Origin: Planctomycetota bacterium
GTDB lineage: Bacteria > Planctomycetota > SBBH01 > JACQRN01
Direction: 5' to 3'
Length of the DNA: 10,872 bases
NCBI GenBank assembly: GCA_016206515.1
Contig: JACQRN010000351.1
Location: forward strand, 1 to 10,872
Shown: in pieces, positions 1-6,725 of the stretch
How positions within the stretch are numbered: the stretch's first letter is position 1
How the letters are laid out: each line of letters starts with the position of its first letter
Translations under genes and position numbers: made by a program
Notes under the pieces: model-generated
Seen by the model: the letters and a program-made list of their open reading frames with translations, nothing else
Databases searched by the model: none
What the model was told of the DNA's origin: nothing

Positions 1-575
1 ATCTCCTGCTGGCGCGGCGTCAGCAGGCCCACCCCCGCCCCCTCCAGCAGCACGGCGTCGAGCGTCGCGCGCCCGGCCGCCCCGGGGCGATCCTTGCGCG
101 GGACGCCCGCCAGCCGCGCGATCCCCTGCGTGAACCATCCGAGCGGGACCGCCAGCGGCCAGAGCGCGAGCCGGACCGCCGCCATCCAAGGGGCGGCGGT
201 GTAGGTCAGGGTCTCGGCGGCGGCGCGGGCGAGCGATTTCGGGAGCAGTTCCCCGGCGAAGAACAGGAACGGCCCGAGCACGGCGGTCGCGAGCAGCTCC
301 GCGGCGCGCTCCCCCAGCCCCCAGGCGTGTGCCGCGAGCACGCCGAGGGAGGTGATCGTGAAGTTCGCGAGGTTGTTCCCGACGAGGATCGCGGAGAGCG
401 TGCCCGGCGCGTCCCTCTCCAGACGAAGGAGCGTCCGCGCGTGGCGCTCGCCGCGGGCGGAGCGCGAGCGGAGCCGCAGACGGTTGACCGTATAGAAGCC
501 GGTCTCGAACCCCGAGAAGAAGGAGGAGGCGGCGCAGGCGGCAAGGAATGCACCCGTCAGGAGGGCGGCTGTCAC
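1..575 (-). CDS. CNNM-domain (DUF21, HlyC/CorC-like) membrane protein, partial at left edge
   Basis: About 191 residues of the N-terminus are present; the gene runs off the window. The reading frame starts at a GTG (575-573) that overlaps the TGA stop of the upstream CNNM/CBS gene as GTGA, which fixes the start and implies translational coupling. The N-terminus is a hydrophobic helix followed by FFSGFETGFYTVNRLRL, matching the family pattern FSGxETAxxS...R, then LVGNNLANF (the family's conserved GNxxxN segment) and a helix ending in AGELLPKSLA, matching the conserved GE-xxPK motif. These place it in the CNNM transmembrane domain family, which in bacteria includes Mg2+ exporters of the CorC type. 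The visible part ends after the CNNM domain, so it is unknown whether CBS domains follow. It is a tandem paralogue of its neighbour. Family assignment is firm; the transported ion is inferred. Confidence 0.85.
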   Translation of the reverse strand, partial: MTAALLTGAFLAACAASSFFSGFETGFYTVNRLRLRSRSARGERHARTLLRLERDAPGTLSAILVGNNLANFTITSLGVLAAHAWGLGERAAELLATAVLGPFLFFAGELLPKSLARAAAETLTYTAAPWMAAVRLALWPLAVPLGWFTQGIARLAGVPRKDRPGAAGRATLDAVLLEGAGVGLLTPRQQE

Positions 576-1819
576 GTGGGCTCCTTCCTCGTCAGGGTCA
601 GTTCCTGGACGGCATGGTGGCGCACGGTGGCGACCTCGAAGCGCCAGGGAGGCCAGGCGACCACGTCCCCGACCCGCGCGGGGCGGGCGAGGGACGCCTG
701 CACCCAGCCGCCGACGGTCGTCGTGGAGGCGCCCTCCGGCGTGCTGCCGATCTCCTCGCGCAGGACGCGCAGCGGGCACCGCGCCAGAACCTGCCAGCGT
801 CCGGGGCCGATCCGGCGCAGGGGGGGCGGCGCCAGATCGAACTCGTCGGTGAGATCCCCGACGATCTCCTCGACGATCGCCTCGATCGTCACGAACCCGG
901 TGGCGGCGCCCCGCTCGTCGACGACGACCGCCGCGGGGACGTGCCCCGCGCGCAGGGTCTCGAGCGCCTCCTCGAGCGACGCGGAGGATCCGATGCGCGG
1001 CAGGTCGAGCATCAGGGAGTGGACGGCCGCCTCGGGGTGGTCCCAGCATGTCTTCAGTTTCAGGAGCCCGGCGGGCGGGGTCGTCCCTCCCTTGCCGGGA
1101 GGCTTGCCGGGAGGCTCGTCGGCCGGCACGCCGACCGGGAGCCAGGTGCATGAGGCGGCGCGGAAGGTCGCCAGCGCCTCCTCGTGCGTCGTGTCCGGGC
1201 GCAGCACAGGCACGTCGGCGCGCGGGGTCATCACCTCCCGCACCTGCTGCCCCTCGAAGGAGATGACGTCGCACAGCAGCCTCACCTGGGCGGGGCGCAG
1301 CGCCGTCTCTCCCCTCGGAAGCGACAGGGCCGCGCGGAGGTCCTCCTCCGTCACGCGGTGGGCGTCCGTGCCCACGCCGCGCAGCAGGAACGAGACCGGG
1401 CGGTTCAGCACGGTCGCCAGGGGGGCGAGGAGGGCGACCACCGGGCGCATCGGTTCGACGGCGAGGAGGGTGAAGGCCCGCGGATGCGACTGCGCGACGA
1501 TCTTCGGCGTGATCTCCCCGAGCAGGATGAGGGTCGCCAGGGGGATCGCCGTCCACGCCGTCGCGGTCCATCCCGTTTCCTCGATGGCGCGCTGCCCGAC
1601 GATCGCGAAGTACGCGACGTTGACCACGACGTTGCACAACAGGAGCGTCAGCAGGAGCCTCCGGGGACGCTCGAGCCACGCCTCGACGATGCGCGAGCGC
1701 CGCGGGGCGGAGCGTCGCAGCGCCTCCCGGTCCGCGTGTTGCAGCGAGAACAGGGCGGTCTCCGTCCCCGAGAAGAGCGCGGAGAGCGCCAGGAGCAGGA
1801 GCAGGGTGGCGGGGGTCAT
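572..1819 (-). CDS. CNNM/CBS-pair/CorC_HlyC-domain transporter (hemolysin-like, CorC family)
   Basis: A 415-residue protein from ATG 1819. Domains in order: CNNM transmembrane domain (about 5-165) with LFSGTETALFSL near the start, LLLCNVVVNVAYF and GEITPKIVAQ; a CBS pair (about 185-310) with the usual VMTPRADVPVL entry and VVVDERGAATGFVTIEAIVEEIVGD-type ending (the conserved D-E-x-G...G-x-V-T-x-E...E-E-I-v-G-D pattern); and a C-terminal CorC_HlyC domain (about 325-410). Family members are inner-membrane proteins linked to Mg2+/Co2+ efflux or resistance; the ion is inferred here. The usual turn inside CBS1 is replaced by a Pro/Gly/Lys insertion (PPGKPPGKGG) encoded by a 12-bp tandem duplication. 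The frame remains open upstream to 1891, but that extension translates a low-complexity 7-bp repeat and precedes the natural hydrophobic N-terminus, so ATG 1819 is preferred. No clear Shine-Dalgarno is seen. Its stop overlaps the next CNNM gene. Confidence 0.9.
   Translation of the reverse strand: MTPATLLLLLALSALFSGTETALFSLQHADREALRRSAPRRSRIVEAWLERPRRLLLTLLLCNVVVNVAYFAIVGQRAIEETGWTATAWTAIPLATLILLGEITPKIVAQSHPRAFTLLAVEPMRPVVALLAPLATVLNRPVSFLLRGVGTDAHRVTEEDLRAALSLPRGETALRPAQVRLLCDVISFEGQQVREVMTPRADVPVLRPDTTHEEALATFRAASCTWLPVGVPADEPPGKPPGKGGTTPPAGLLKLKTCWDHPEAAVHSLMLDLPRIGSSASLEEALETLRAGHVPAAVVVDERGAATGFVTIEAIVEEIVGDLTDEFDLAPPPLRRIGPGRWQVLARCPLRVLREEIGSTPEGASTTTVGGWVQASLARPARVGDVVAWPPWRFEVATVRHHAVQELTLTRKEPT
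1091..1114. repeat. 12-bp perfect tandem duplication inside the CNNM/CBS gene
   Basis: CTTGCCGGGAGG occurs twice head to tail (1091-1102 and 1103-1114). On the coding (minus) strand it encodes PPGK twice, in the loop of the first CBS domain. It is an in-frame length polymorphism candidate produced by replication slippage. Confidence 0.9.
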
Positions 1820-1840
1820 GCGATGTCGATGGAGGATTTC

Positions 1841-1868
1841 GCGAAGCGCGAAGCGCGAAGCGCGAAGC
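1841..1868. repeat. Four perfect copies of the 7-bp unit GCGAAGC
   Basis: Positions 1841-1847, 1848-1854, 1855-1861 and 1862-1868 are identical. The array lies 22 bp upstream of the CNNM/CBS start, inside the 115-bp gap between that gene and the twin-CxxC gene, so it would be in the 5' untranslated part of the transporter message. The 28-bp length means it shifts frame per unit. If translated on the minus strand it gives the RASRFALR-type stretch seen before the true start. No promoter hexamer was recognised in this gap. Confidence 0.9.
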
Positions 1869-1934
1869 GGACGGTGGGCCATGGGGCCCAAGGCTCGGGG
1901 AACGGAGTGTGGGAGACGGACATGGGAGGGAAGC

Positions 1935-2207
1935 CTACTGGCCCCGGCCTGCGGGATTGTCGAGAACTTCCCTCTGGCACCCCGGGCAGAGGTCGAACGT
2001 CCGGACGGCGTGGACCTGCTCTTCGAGATCCATCGCGTCCATCCCCGCCGCCCGCGCCAGCGCGTCCCGTGCCAGGGCGGCGTGGTCGCGCGCGAGATCC
2101 TTCGCGGTGATCTCCAGCGCGTCGTAGGCGGCCTGGACGGTCAGCATCGCGACGTACCGGACCGGCTCGTCGATGAGCAGGGACTTCCCGCACCGGTCGC
2201 AGGACAT
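1935..2207 (-). CDS. Conserved 90-residue twin-CxxC (zinc-ribbon-like) protein of unknown function
   Basis: The protein begins MSCDRCGKSLLIDEPVRYVA and ends with FDLCPGCQREVLDNP. Cys3/Cys6 and Cys74/Cys77 form two CxxC knuckles that could bind one structural zinc. The ~65 residues between them hold a strand-like segment (RYVAMLTVQAAYDALEI) and a charged amphipathic helix (AKDLARDHAALARDALARA). I recall similar small proteins from planctomycetes and other uncultured bacteria, but know no characterised function and assign none. ATG 2207 is chosen because the CxxC begins immediately after it; an in-frame GTG lies three codons upstream (2216). The open frame extends to 2411, but that part is Arg-rich and translates hairpin DNA, so it is rejected. 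It sits 193 bp after gatB and 115 bp before the CNNM cassette, all in the same direction. A soluble cytoplasmic protein is likely, since no signal peptide or membrane segment is visible. Confidence 0.75.
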   Translation of the reverse strand: MSCDRCGKSLLIDEPVRYVAMLTVQAAYDALEITAKDLARDHAALARDALARAAGMDAMDLEEQVHAVRTFDLCPGCQREVLDNPAGRGQ

Positions 2208-2307
2208 CCCGTTCACGTTGAAACGGCGCCGCCTGCGGCATCCTGCCTCGGCGGCGCCGTCTGGCTCCTCGGGCAGAGCCCTCGTCGCCAAGCGTCGCTC
2301 CGTGCCA

Positions 2308-2336
2308 CCCCGCGCGCGAATAACCCGCGCGCGGGG
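2308..2336. repeat. Perfect 11-bp GC-only hairpin downstream of gatB
   Basis: CCCCGCGCGCG (2308-2318) pairs perfectly with CGCGCGCGGGG (2326-2336) around the loop AATAACC. It lies 65 bp past the gatB stop on the gatB transcript. No T-run follows on either strand, so it is not a classical intrinsic terminator. It could be an RNA 3'-end stabiliser, a weak terminator, or a mobile palindromic repeat. Confidence 0.8.
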
Positions 2337-2356
2337 ACCCTGGCGCTCCGCTCCGC

Positions 2357-2382
2357 AGCCGCGGCCATCCATGGCCGCGGCT
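2357..2382. repeat. Perfect 12-bp palindrome with 2-nt spacer downstream of gatB
   Basis: AGCCGCGGCCAT (2357-2368) and ATGGCCGCGGCT (2371-2382) are exact reverse complements separated by CC. It starts 18 bp after the gatB stop and 20 bp before the 2308-2336 hairpin. The very short spacer favours a DNA cruciform or a dimeric protein-binding site over an RNA hairpin with no strain, but an RNA hairpin that opens two terminal pairs is possible. Confidence 0.8.
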
Positions 2383-2400
2383 CGGCGTGTCGCGTGGTGG

Positions 2401-3876
2401 TTATGAGGCACCCTTCAATATGGACTCCAGTGCCCCGCGGGCCGCCTGCGCGTTCGCCTTTCCCTTCGTCGCCTTCATCACCTGGCCGACGAGGAACGTG
2501 ATCGCGTTCCCCTTGCCGGCGCGGTAGTCCTCGATCGCCTTCGGGTTCTTCGCCAGGACGTCGCGCACGACCGCCTCGATCGCGTCCGCGTCGTCGATCC
2601 GGGCGAGCCCGCCGCTCCGGATCGCCTCGAGCAGGTCCTCCCCGGTCTCCATCGCCCGCCGCAGGAGTTCCTTGCCGGTCGTCTGCGTCACGGTCCCTCC
2701 CTGGACCTTCGCGATCAGGCGCACGAACGGCTCGGCTTCCAGCCGCCCGCGGCCCCCCTCGATCTTCATCTCCCGCGCGGCCTCCGTCAGGGGACCGATG
2801 ATCCAGTTCGCGACCGTCTTGTGCGGTGCCTTCACCCCCTCGCGGACGGCGAGCGAGGCGGCCTTCTCGAAGAAGTCCGCGGTCCCCTTCTCGGCGGTCA
2901 GGATCCGCGCGTCGTAGGGGGAGAGCCCCATCGCCTCGATGAACCGCCTGCCGCGCGCCTCGGGGAACTCCGGCATCCGCGCGCGCACCGCCTCGATCCG
3001 CGCGGCGCCCACGTCGAGAGGCGGGAGGTCCGGCTCCGGGAAGTAGCGGTAGTCGGAGGCGCCTTCCTTCACGCGCATCAGGTCGGTCCGTTCCCGGTCC
3101 GGATCCCAGGAGCGCGTCTCCTGCCGCAGCGTGCCGCCGGCGTCCAGGACGGCGGCTTGGCGGCCGATCTCGTGCTCGATCGCGCGCTCGGCCCCCCGGA
3201 AGGAGTTGAGGTTCTTGACCTCGCTGCGCGTTCCGAACGGCTCGGTCCCCCTGCGGCGGATCGAGACGTTCACGTCGCACCGCAGCGACCCCTCCTGCAT
3301 CTCGCAGTCGGAGACCCCGGCGTACTTCATCAGGTGCTTGAGCGCCGTCAGGTACGCGAACGCCTCGGCCGACGAGCGCAGGTCCGGTCGCGAGACGATC
3401 TCCAGGAGCGGCACCCCCGCGCGGTTGAGGTCGACGCGGGTGGGGCTCGCCCCCGCGGGGCCGTCCCCCTCGTGGATCAGCTTCCCGGCGTCTTCTTCAA
3501 GATGCAGCCGCTCGATCCCGATCTCGCGCCGTCCCTGCGGCATGTCGATCCCGAGCCGCCCGTCCTTCGACAGGGGGCGGTCGTACTGCGAGATCTGGTA
3601 CCCCTTCGGGAGGTCGGGATAGAAGTACTGCTTGCGGGAGAACACGGACCGGTCCGCGACCCGCGCGCCGGTCGCCAGCGCCGCGCGCACGCCGAGCTCC
3701 ACCGCCGCGTCGTTCAGGACCGGGAGCGAACCGGGGAGCCCCAGGCAGACCGGACAGGTGAGCGTGTTCGGCTCGGCTCCGAAGCGGTTCTCGCACGCGC
3801 AGAACATCTTCGTCCGGGTGAGGAGTTGGACGTGGACTTCCAGACCGATGACGGGTTCGTAGTCGGCGAGGGACAT
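2401..3876 (-). CDS. gatB: Aspartyl/glutamyl-tRNA(Asn/Gln) amidotransferase subunit B
   Basis: The 491-residue protein matches the usual GatB length. GatB is the catalytic kinase/transamidase subunit of the cytoplasmic GatCAB complex; it activates misacylated Glu-tRNA(Gln) or Asp-tRNA(Asn) with ATP and accepts ammonia from GatA. Visible hallmarks: EPVIGLEVHVQL at 7-18; zinc-binding Cys26, Cys28, Cys41 and Cys44 (MFCAC...TCPVC); CLGLPGSLPVLN; FSRKQYFYPDLPKGYQISQ; the DLNRAGVPLLEIVSRPD block; and DYRYFPEPDLPPL. The helical and YqeY-like tail domains occupy the last ~190 residues, ending LVGQVMKATKGKAN...ALESIL. ATG 3876 is preferred to the in-frame ATG at 3885 because SLADYEPVIGLEVH is the typical N-terminus. 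Neither gatA nor gatC is in the window. Upstream (minus strand) is TATCCT at 3890-3885, 8 nt before the ATG, a weak -10 candidate; no Shine-Dalgarno is visible. Confidence 0.97.
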   Translation of the reverse strand: MSLADYEPVIGLEVHVQLLTRTKMFCACENRFGAEPNTLTCPVCLGLPGSLPVLNDAAVELGVRAALATGARVADRSVFSRKQYFYPDLPKGYQISQYDRPLSKDGRLGIDMPQGRREIGIERLHLEEDAGKLIHEGDGPAGASPTRVDLNRAGVPLLEIVSRPDLRSSAEAFAYLTALKHLMKYAGVSDCEMQEGSLRCDVNVSIRRRGTEPFGTRSEVKNLNSFRGAERAIEHEIGRQAAVLDAGGTLRQETRSWDPDRERTDLMRVKEGASDYRYFPEPDLPPLDVGAARIEAVRARMPEFPEARGRRFIEAMGLSPYDARILTAEKGTADFFEKAASLAVREGVKAPHKTVANWIIGPLTEAAREMKIEGGRGRLEAEPFVRLIAKVQGGTVTQTTGKELLRRAMETGEDLLEAIRSGGLARIDDADAIEAVVRDVLAKNPKAIEDYRAGKGNAITFLVGQVMKATKGKANAQAARGALESILKGAS

Positions 3877-3884
3877 GGGCAGCA

Positions 3885-3890
3885 AGGATA
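3885..3890 (-). promoter_or_regulatory. Possible -10 element (TATCCT) for gatB
   Basis: On the minus strand TATCCT ends 8 nt before the gatB ATG at 3876, fitting the TANNNT spacing seen at other starts here, but the match is weak and no -35 was found. Confidence 0.25.
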
Positions 3891-3891
3891 A

Positions 3892-3924
3892 GGGAGACAG
3901 GAGTCGGGAGACAGGAGACAGGAG
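3892..3924. repeat. Purine-rich short repeat GGGAGACAGGAG between gatB and the secreted-protein gene
   Basis: GGGAGACAGGAG occurs at 3892-3903 and 3906-3917, joined by TC, followed by a partial copy ACAGGAG (3918-3924). It fills most of the gatB upstream region, directly beside the double-hairpin element at 3935. On the gatB sense strand it is a CT-rich tract. Confidence 0.85.
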
Positions 3925-3934
3925 GCTTTCAGGA

Positions 3935-3989
3935 GGGCAGACTTTATGTCCGCCCGGGTGTGCTGGCGCGGATCAACCGCGCCCTACCA
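3935..3989. repeat. Double-hairpin element, copy A (REP/BIME-like)
   Basis: Hairpin 1: GGGCAGAC (3935-3942) and GTCCGCCC (3948-3955) form an 8-bp stem with one A-C mismatch around the loop TTTAT. Spacer 3956-3964. Hairpin 2: GGCGCGG (3965-3971) and CCGCGCC (3977-3983) form a perfect 7-bp stem around ATCAA, followed by CTACCA. The element shares loop TTTAT, hairpin sizes and the GCC-C-(T/C)-ACCA end with copy B at 10728-10773, while stem bases differ in compensated pairs. Read on the minus strand, the element's TAG supplies the stop codon of the 913-residue gene. It could act as a 3'-end or termination structure between that gene and gatB; no T-run is present. Confidence 0.8.
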
Positions 3990-6725
3990 TTCTGTCGGGG
4001 TGATCGTCCACGTCACCCTCTGCATCTCGCCCGCCGATATCGTGACCTCCCGCGTGGCAACAAGGCGGCCGCCCGAGAACGCCCCGAGCGACGTCGTCCC
4101 GGCCGGGACGCCGTGCAGGACGAAGTCGCCGGAGGGGGAGAGGGACGTCCAGGCGAGGGTCCCGTCCGTCAGGCGCAGGGATGCGGCGGGCTCCTCGGGA
4201 AGCCCCCGGACCGTCCCGTACACGGTTCCGCCGCGCGCGAGGCGGACGTCGATCGCGTTCTCGCCTGGGGCGATGATGGTCTCGACGAGCCTCGCGCCGA
4301 ACCCCGGCGACTCGGCGACGAGGTGCAGGCGTCCCTGCGGGATCCCCAGGAGGCGCGCGCTCCCGTCCGGCAGCGCGTCCTCGACCGCGACCACCTGGAG
4401 GTCGCCGGGGCCACCCGCCCCGGCGTCCCACGACAGGAGCGAGACCGCGCCGGGGATCGGCGCGCCCGCCTCGTCGGACAGCCGCACGGTCGCCGTGGCG
4501 GCCGGGAGCGCCCGGACCTCCGCGTGAAGCTCCTCCGCCCCCTCGGGCCGGAACTTGCACGGCGCGGCGGCGAGCGTCGGGTGCTCGAACAGGAGCCATC
4601 CTTCATGGGCTCCCGCCCCCTCGATCGCGAAGTTCCCCTCCGCATCGATCGGGGACCACAGGTAGAGGATCTCGGGAGAGAAACCGGTTTCGTAATGCGC
4701 CCAGGCGGGGAGGTCTCCCTCGCACGGCAGGAGGAGGACGCGGCCGCCGGGGGAGAGGGGCGTCCCCTCGGGAGTCACGACGCGGCCCCGCAACGTCCGT
4801 GCGGGCTCCAGCCGGACGGGTTCCCGCGGCCACGGCGGCAGGATCCACCGCGTTGCGTGCTCCGGGTGGTCGACGCGGAGGAACGGCGCCCACGGGACGC
4901 CGCCCCCCCACGGGATCCGCCCCTCCCCGTCGCTGCGGAGAGTCTGCGCGAAACCGAGGGACGCCTGCGCGAAGAGGACGGGGCGTCCCTCCGCGTCGTG
5001 CAGGACGATCTCACGCGCGTCGAGGCGCCTCTTGGGCGGCGGGATCAGATCGAGGAGTGTCTCCTTCCCTTCCTCGATCCACGCGGATGCGGAGGCGAGG
5101 ACGGAGCCGTCGGGGGCGTACACCGCCGCCTCGCACAGGCCGGGCGGGAGCATCAGCCGCGCCGGCTCCCCGTACTCGACGGATTCCTCCAGCAGCCCGC
5201 CGGGGAGGGAGGCGGCCAGCGCCGGGTCGAGCGGTTCGACCGTGCAGGCGAGCCGGCGCCCGTCGCTCGCGCTCGCCCCACGCACGACGGCGCCGCCCGG
5301 ACCGATCCACCGGCCGACCGCGAACGATGCCGCCCCGCCGGCGATCGTGCGAGGGCCGGCCACCCCGATCCGGCCGTCCGTGGCGCGCACGCGCAGGGTC
5401 CAGGTCCCGGCGGGCAAGGCGAGGGAGACGCGGTCCTCCTCCGGCTGCTCGAACGGGATCCGGTGCTCCGGCATCTGCCAGAGGGGATGCGGGGGGATGG
5501 GCTGAAGGCGCTCCATGCCGGGCACATCGGTGACCGGCCCGTCGCAGGTGGCGAGAACCTCCCGGATCACCGCGCGCGACGGGAAGACGATCGAGAGGGC
5601 GGTCGGGGGCGCGGGGCGCGGGAGATCGAGATCCTTCGACTCGCCCGGGCCGACGAATGTCCACCCGGAGCGCGTGCAGGCTCCGTCCGACGTGGCAGCG
5701 CCCGCGCGCCACCAGCCGGGCTCGACGACGCACTCCTCGATCGATGATCCGTGCCCTTCCGTCGTGCGCCCCGCCCATCCGCAGAGCCGTCCTTCGAGGG
5801 AGAGAGCGTTGGCCTCCGCGCCCTCCGGCCATCCCTCCCCGGGCCGCACGCGCAGCCTCGTTCCCGGAGCGAGGGGCGGGGCGGGGCGGAACGTGCCCGG
5901 ATCGGCCCGCTCCCCTTCCCGGAGCGCCAGGGCGGGGCCGTAGGCGACCGACGCCTCCGTCTCCAGGGCGAGCCGGTACCGCCCCGGCGCCAGGTCCTCC
6001 TTCGTTTCGAAACGCGGCGCGCCGTATCCGGGTTCCTCCTGCCCGTCCGGGTTCAGGAGTCCGGACGGGTCCTCGATCTCGATCACCTGGTTCACCCATG
6101 ACTCCGCGACGGGGGGCTGCGGAAGGATGTGCGTGCGCGCGGTGTCGGGCGCCCCCTCCCAGGTTCCCGTAACGGCCGCGCCGCGAGGAAGGACGACGGA
6201 TGCGCCCTTCTCCCCGCCGCGCAGGGGGAAGTCCTCGTGCATCCAGGGGAGGCGCCCCTCGGTCCAGACCCGCAGGAAGTAGTCGCCGCGCGGGAAGCGG
6301 TACGGCGCCTCCACCCCCTCGACACGCAGGGGGAGCCGCCCCTCGGCGTCCGTGCGCCCAGTGAAATCGGTCGTGGGGGGCGCCTCGACGTCGCCAGGGC
6401 GCTGCTTCAGGACGAAGTTGACCGCGACGTCCGTGTCCGCCAGCGGCGCGCCCGAGGCGTCGACGCACCGGACCGTCATCGCGGTGCGGGTCGCCTCGAG
6501 CCAGACCCGCCGCGCGCGCAGGGCGACCTCAAGGTCCTCGTCGTCCTGCGCCTCCTCCAGGACCGGGATCGCGGAGGCGCCGAGCGCGCGCAACGCCCGC
6601 TCCGCCTCCTCCCGCTCCTCCCAGTTCCCGGTCCGGAGCCGCTCGATCAGCCCCCGCGCCTCATCGTCCGCCGCGATTCCCAGCGTCGCCAGAAAGAGAA
6701 AAATGGGGACAGACACCCATTTCAT
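3984..6725 (-). CDS. Exported HEAT-like plus carboxypeptidase-regulatory-like (Big/TTR-fold) repeat protein
   Basis: A 913-residue protein. Residues 1-18 form a signal peptide (MKWVSVPIFLFLATLGIA) with a plausible cleavage before ADDEA. Residues about 22-80 are a HEAT-like helical pair (GNWEEREEAERALRALG...IPVLEEA). The rest is predominantly beta: carboxypeptidase-regulatory-like modules with the typical G-x-P-L...T-D-x-x-G-R...L/V-P-x-G-x-Y/L signature are seen at about 82-190, 565-610 (VLHDAEGRPV...SDGEGRI), 640-725 (LRGRVVTPEGTPL...IDAEGNFAI), 740-830 (VRLSDEAGAPIPG) and 833-905 (VYGTVRGLPEEP...SGDFVLHGVPAGT). Such proteins are common in planctomycete secretomes; no enzymatic motif is visible, so the role (adhesion, surface structure, substrate binding) is unknown. 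Its ATG overlaps the cobA-hemD stop as ATGA, an odd partner for a tetrapyrrole enzyme. The start region is a REP-like palindrome (6701-6722), and the stop codon comes from double-hairpin copy A. Confidence 0.85.
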   Translation of the reverse strand: MKWVSVPIFLFLATLGIAADDEARGLIERLRTGNWEEREEAERALRALGASAIPVLEEAQDDEDLEVALRARRVWLEATRTAMTVRCVDASGAPLADTDVAVNFVLKQRPGDVEAPPTTDFTGRTDAEGRLPLRVEGVEAPYRFPRGDYFLRVWTEGRLPWMHEDFPLRGGEKGASVVLPRGAAVTGTWEGAPDTARTHILPQPPVAESWVNQVIEIEDPSGLLNPDGQEEPGYGAPRFETKEDLAPGRYRLALETEASVAYGPALALREGERADPGTFRPAPPLAPGTRLRVRPGEGWPEGAEANALSLEGRLCGWAGRTTEGHGSSIEECVVEPGWWRAGAATSDGACTRSGWTFVGPGESKDLDLPRPAPPTALSIVFPSRAVIREVLATCDGPVTDVPGMERLQPIPPHPLWQMPEHRIPFEQPEEDRVSLALPAGTWTLRVRATDGRIGVAGPRTIAGGAASFAVGRWIGPGGAVVRGASASDGRRLACTVEPLDPALAASLPGGLLEESVEYGEPARLMLPPGLCEAAVYAPDGSVLASASAWIEEGKETLLDLIPPPKRRLDAREIVLHDAEGRPVLFAQASLGFAQTLRSDGEGRIPWGGGVPWAPFLRVDHPEHATRWILPPWPREPVRLEPARTLRGRVVTPEGTPLSPGGRVLLLPCEGDLPAWAHYETGFSPEILYLWSPIDAEGNFAIEGAGAHEGWLLFEHPTLAAAPCKFRPEGAEELHAEVRALPAATATVRLSDEAGAPIPGAVSLLSWDAGAGGPGDLQVVAVEDALPDGSARLLGIPQGRLHLVAESPGFGARLVETIIAPGENAIDVRLARGGTVYGTVRGLPEEPAASLRLTDGTLAWTSLSPSGDFVLHGVPAGTTSLGAFSGGRLVATREVTISAGEMQRVTWTITPTEW
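6701..6722. repeat. REP-like palindrome overlapping the start of the exported protein
   Basis: AAATGGG (6701-6707) and CCCATTT (6716-6722) are exact reverse complements around the loop GACAGACA. The core TGGGGACAGACACCC resembles a GGTGTCTGTCCCC motif that I recall as a recurrent intergenic repeat in environmental bacterial genomes, often discussed with REP-associated (IS200-like) transposases; this link is from memory. On the minus strand it begins with the last A of the start codon's neighbourhood and encodes roughly KWVSVPIF of the signal peptide. Confidence 0.65.

Noticed and set aside
1817..1891. Longer start for the CNNM/CBS protein at 1891 or 1882
   Set aside because: The added residues translate the 7-bp GCGAAGC array and precede a natural short N-terminus (MTPATLLLLLALSALFSG) typical of the family.
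2208..2411. N-terminal extension of the twin-CxxC protein to 2411
   Set aside because: The extension is Arg-rich translation of two perfect palindromes and overlaps the gatB stop; the CxxC protein begins naturally at MSCDRC.
327..2501. A 724-codon open frame on the plus strand
   Set aside because: It runs antisense to the CNNM/CBS gene, the twin-CxxC gene and the gatB end. Its product is Ser/Arg/Ala-rich without recognisable motifs, as expected for shadow frames in very GC-rich DNA where stop codons are rare.
3960..5747. A 595-codon plus-strand open frame
   Set aside because: It is antisense to the exported 913-residue protein, highly Arg/Gly/Pro-rich and without any domain signature, whereas the minus-strand frame has a signal peptide and clear repeats.
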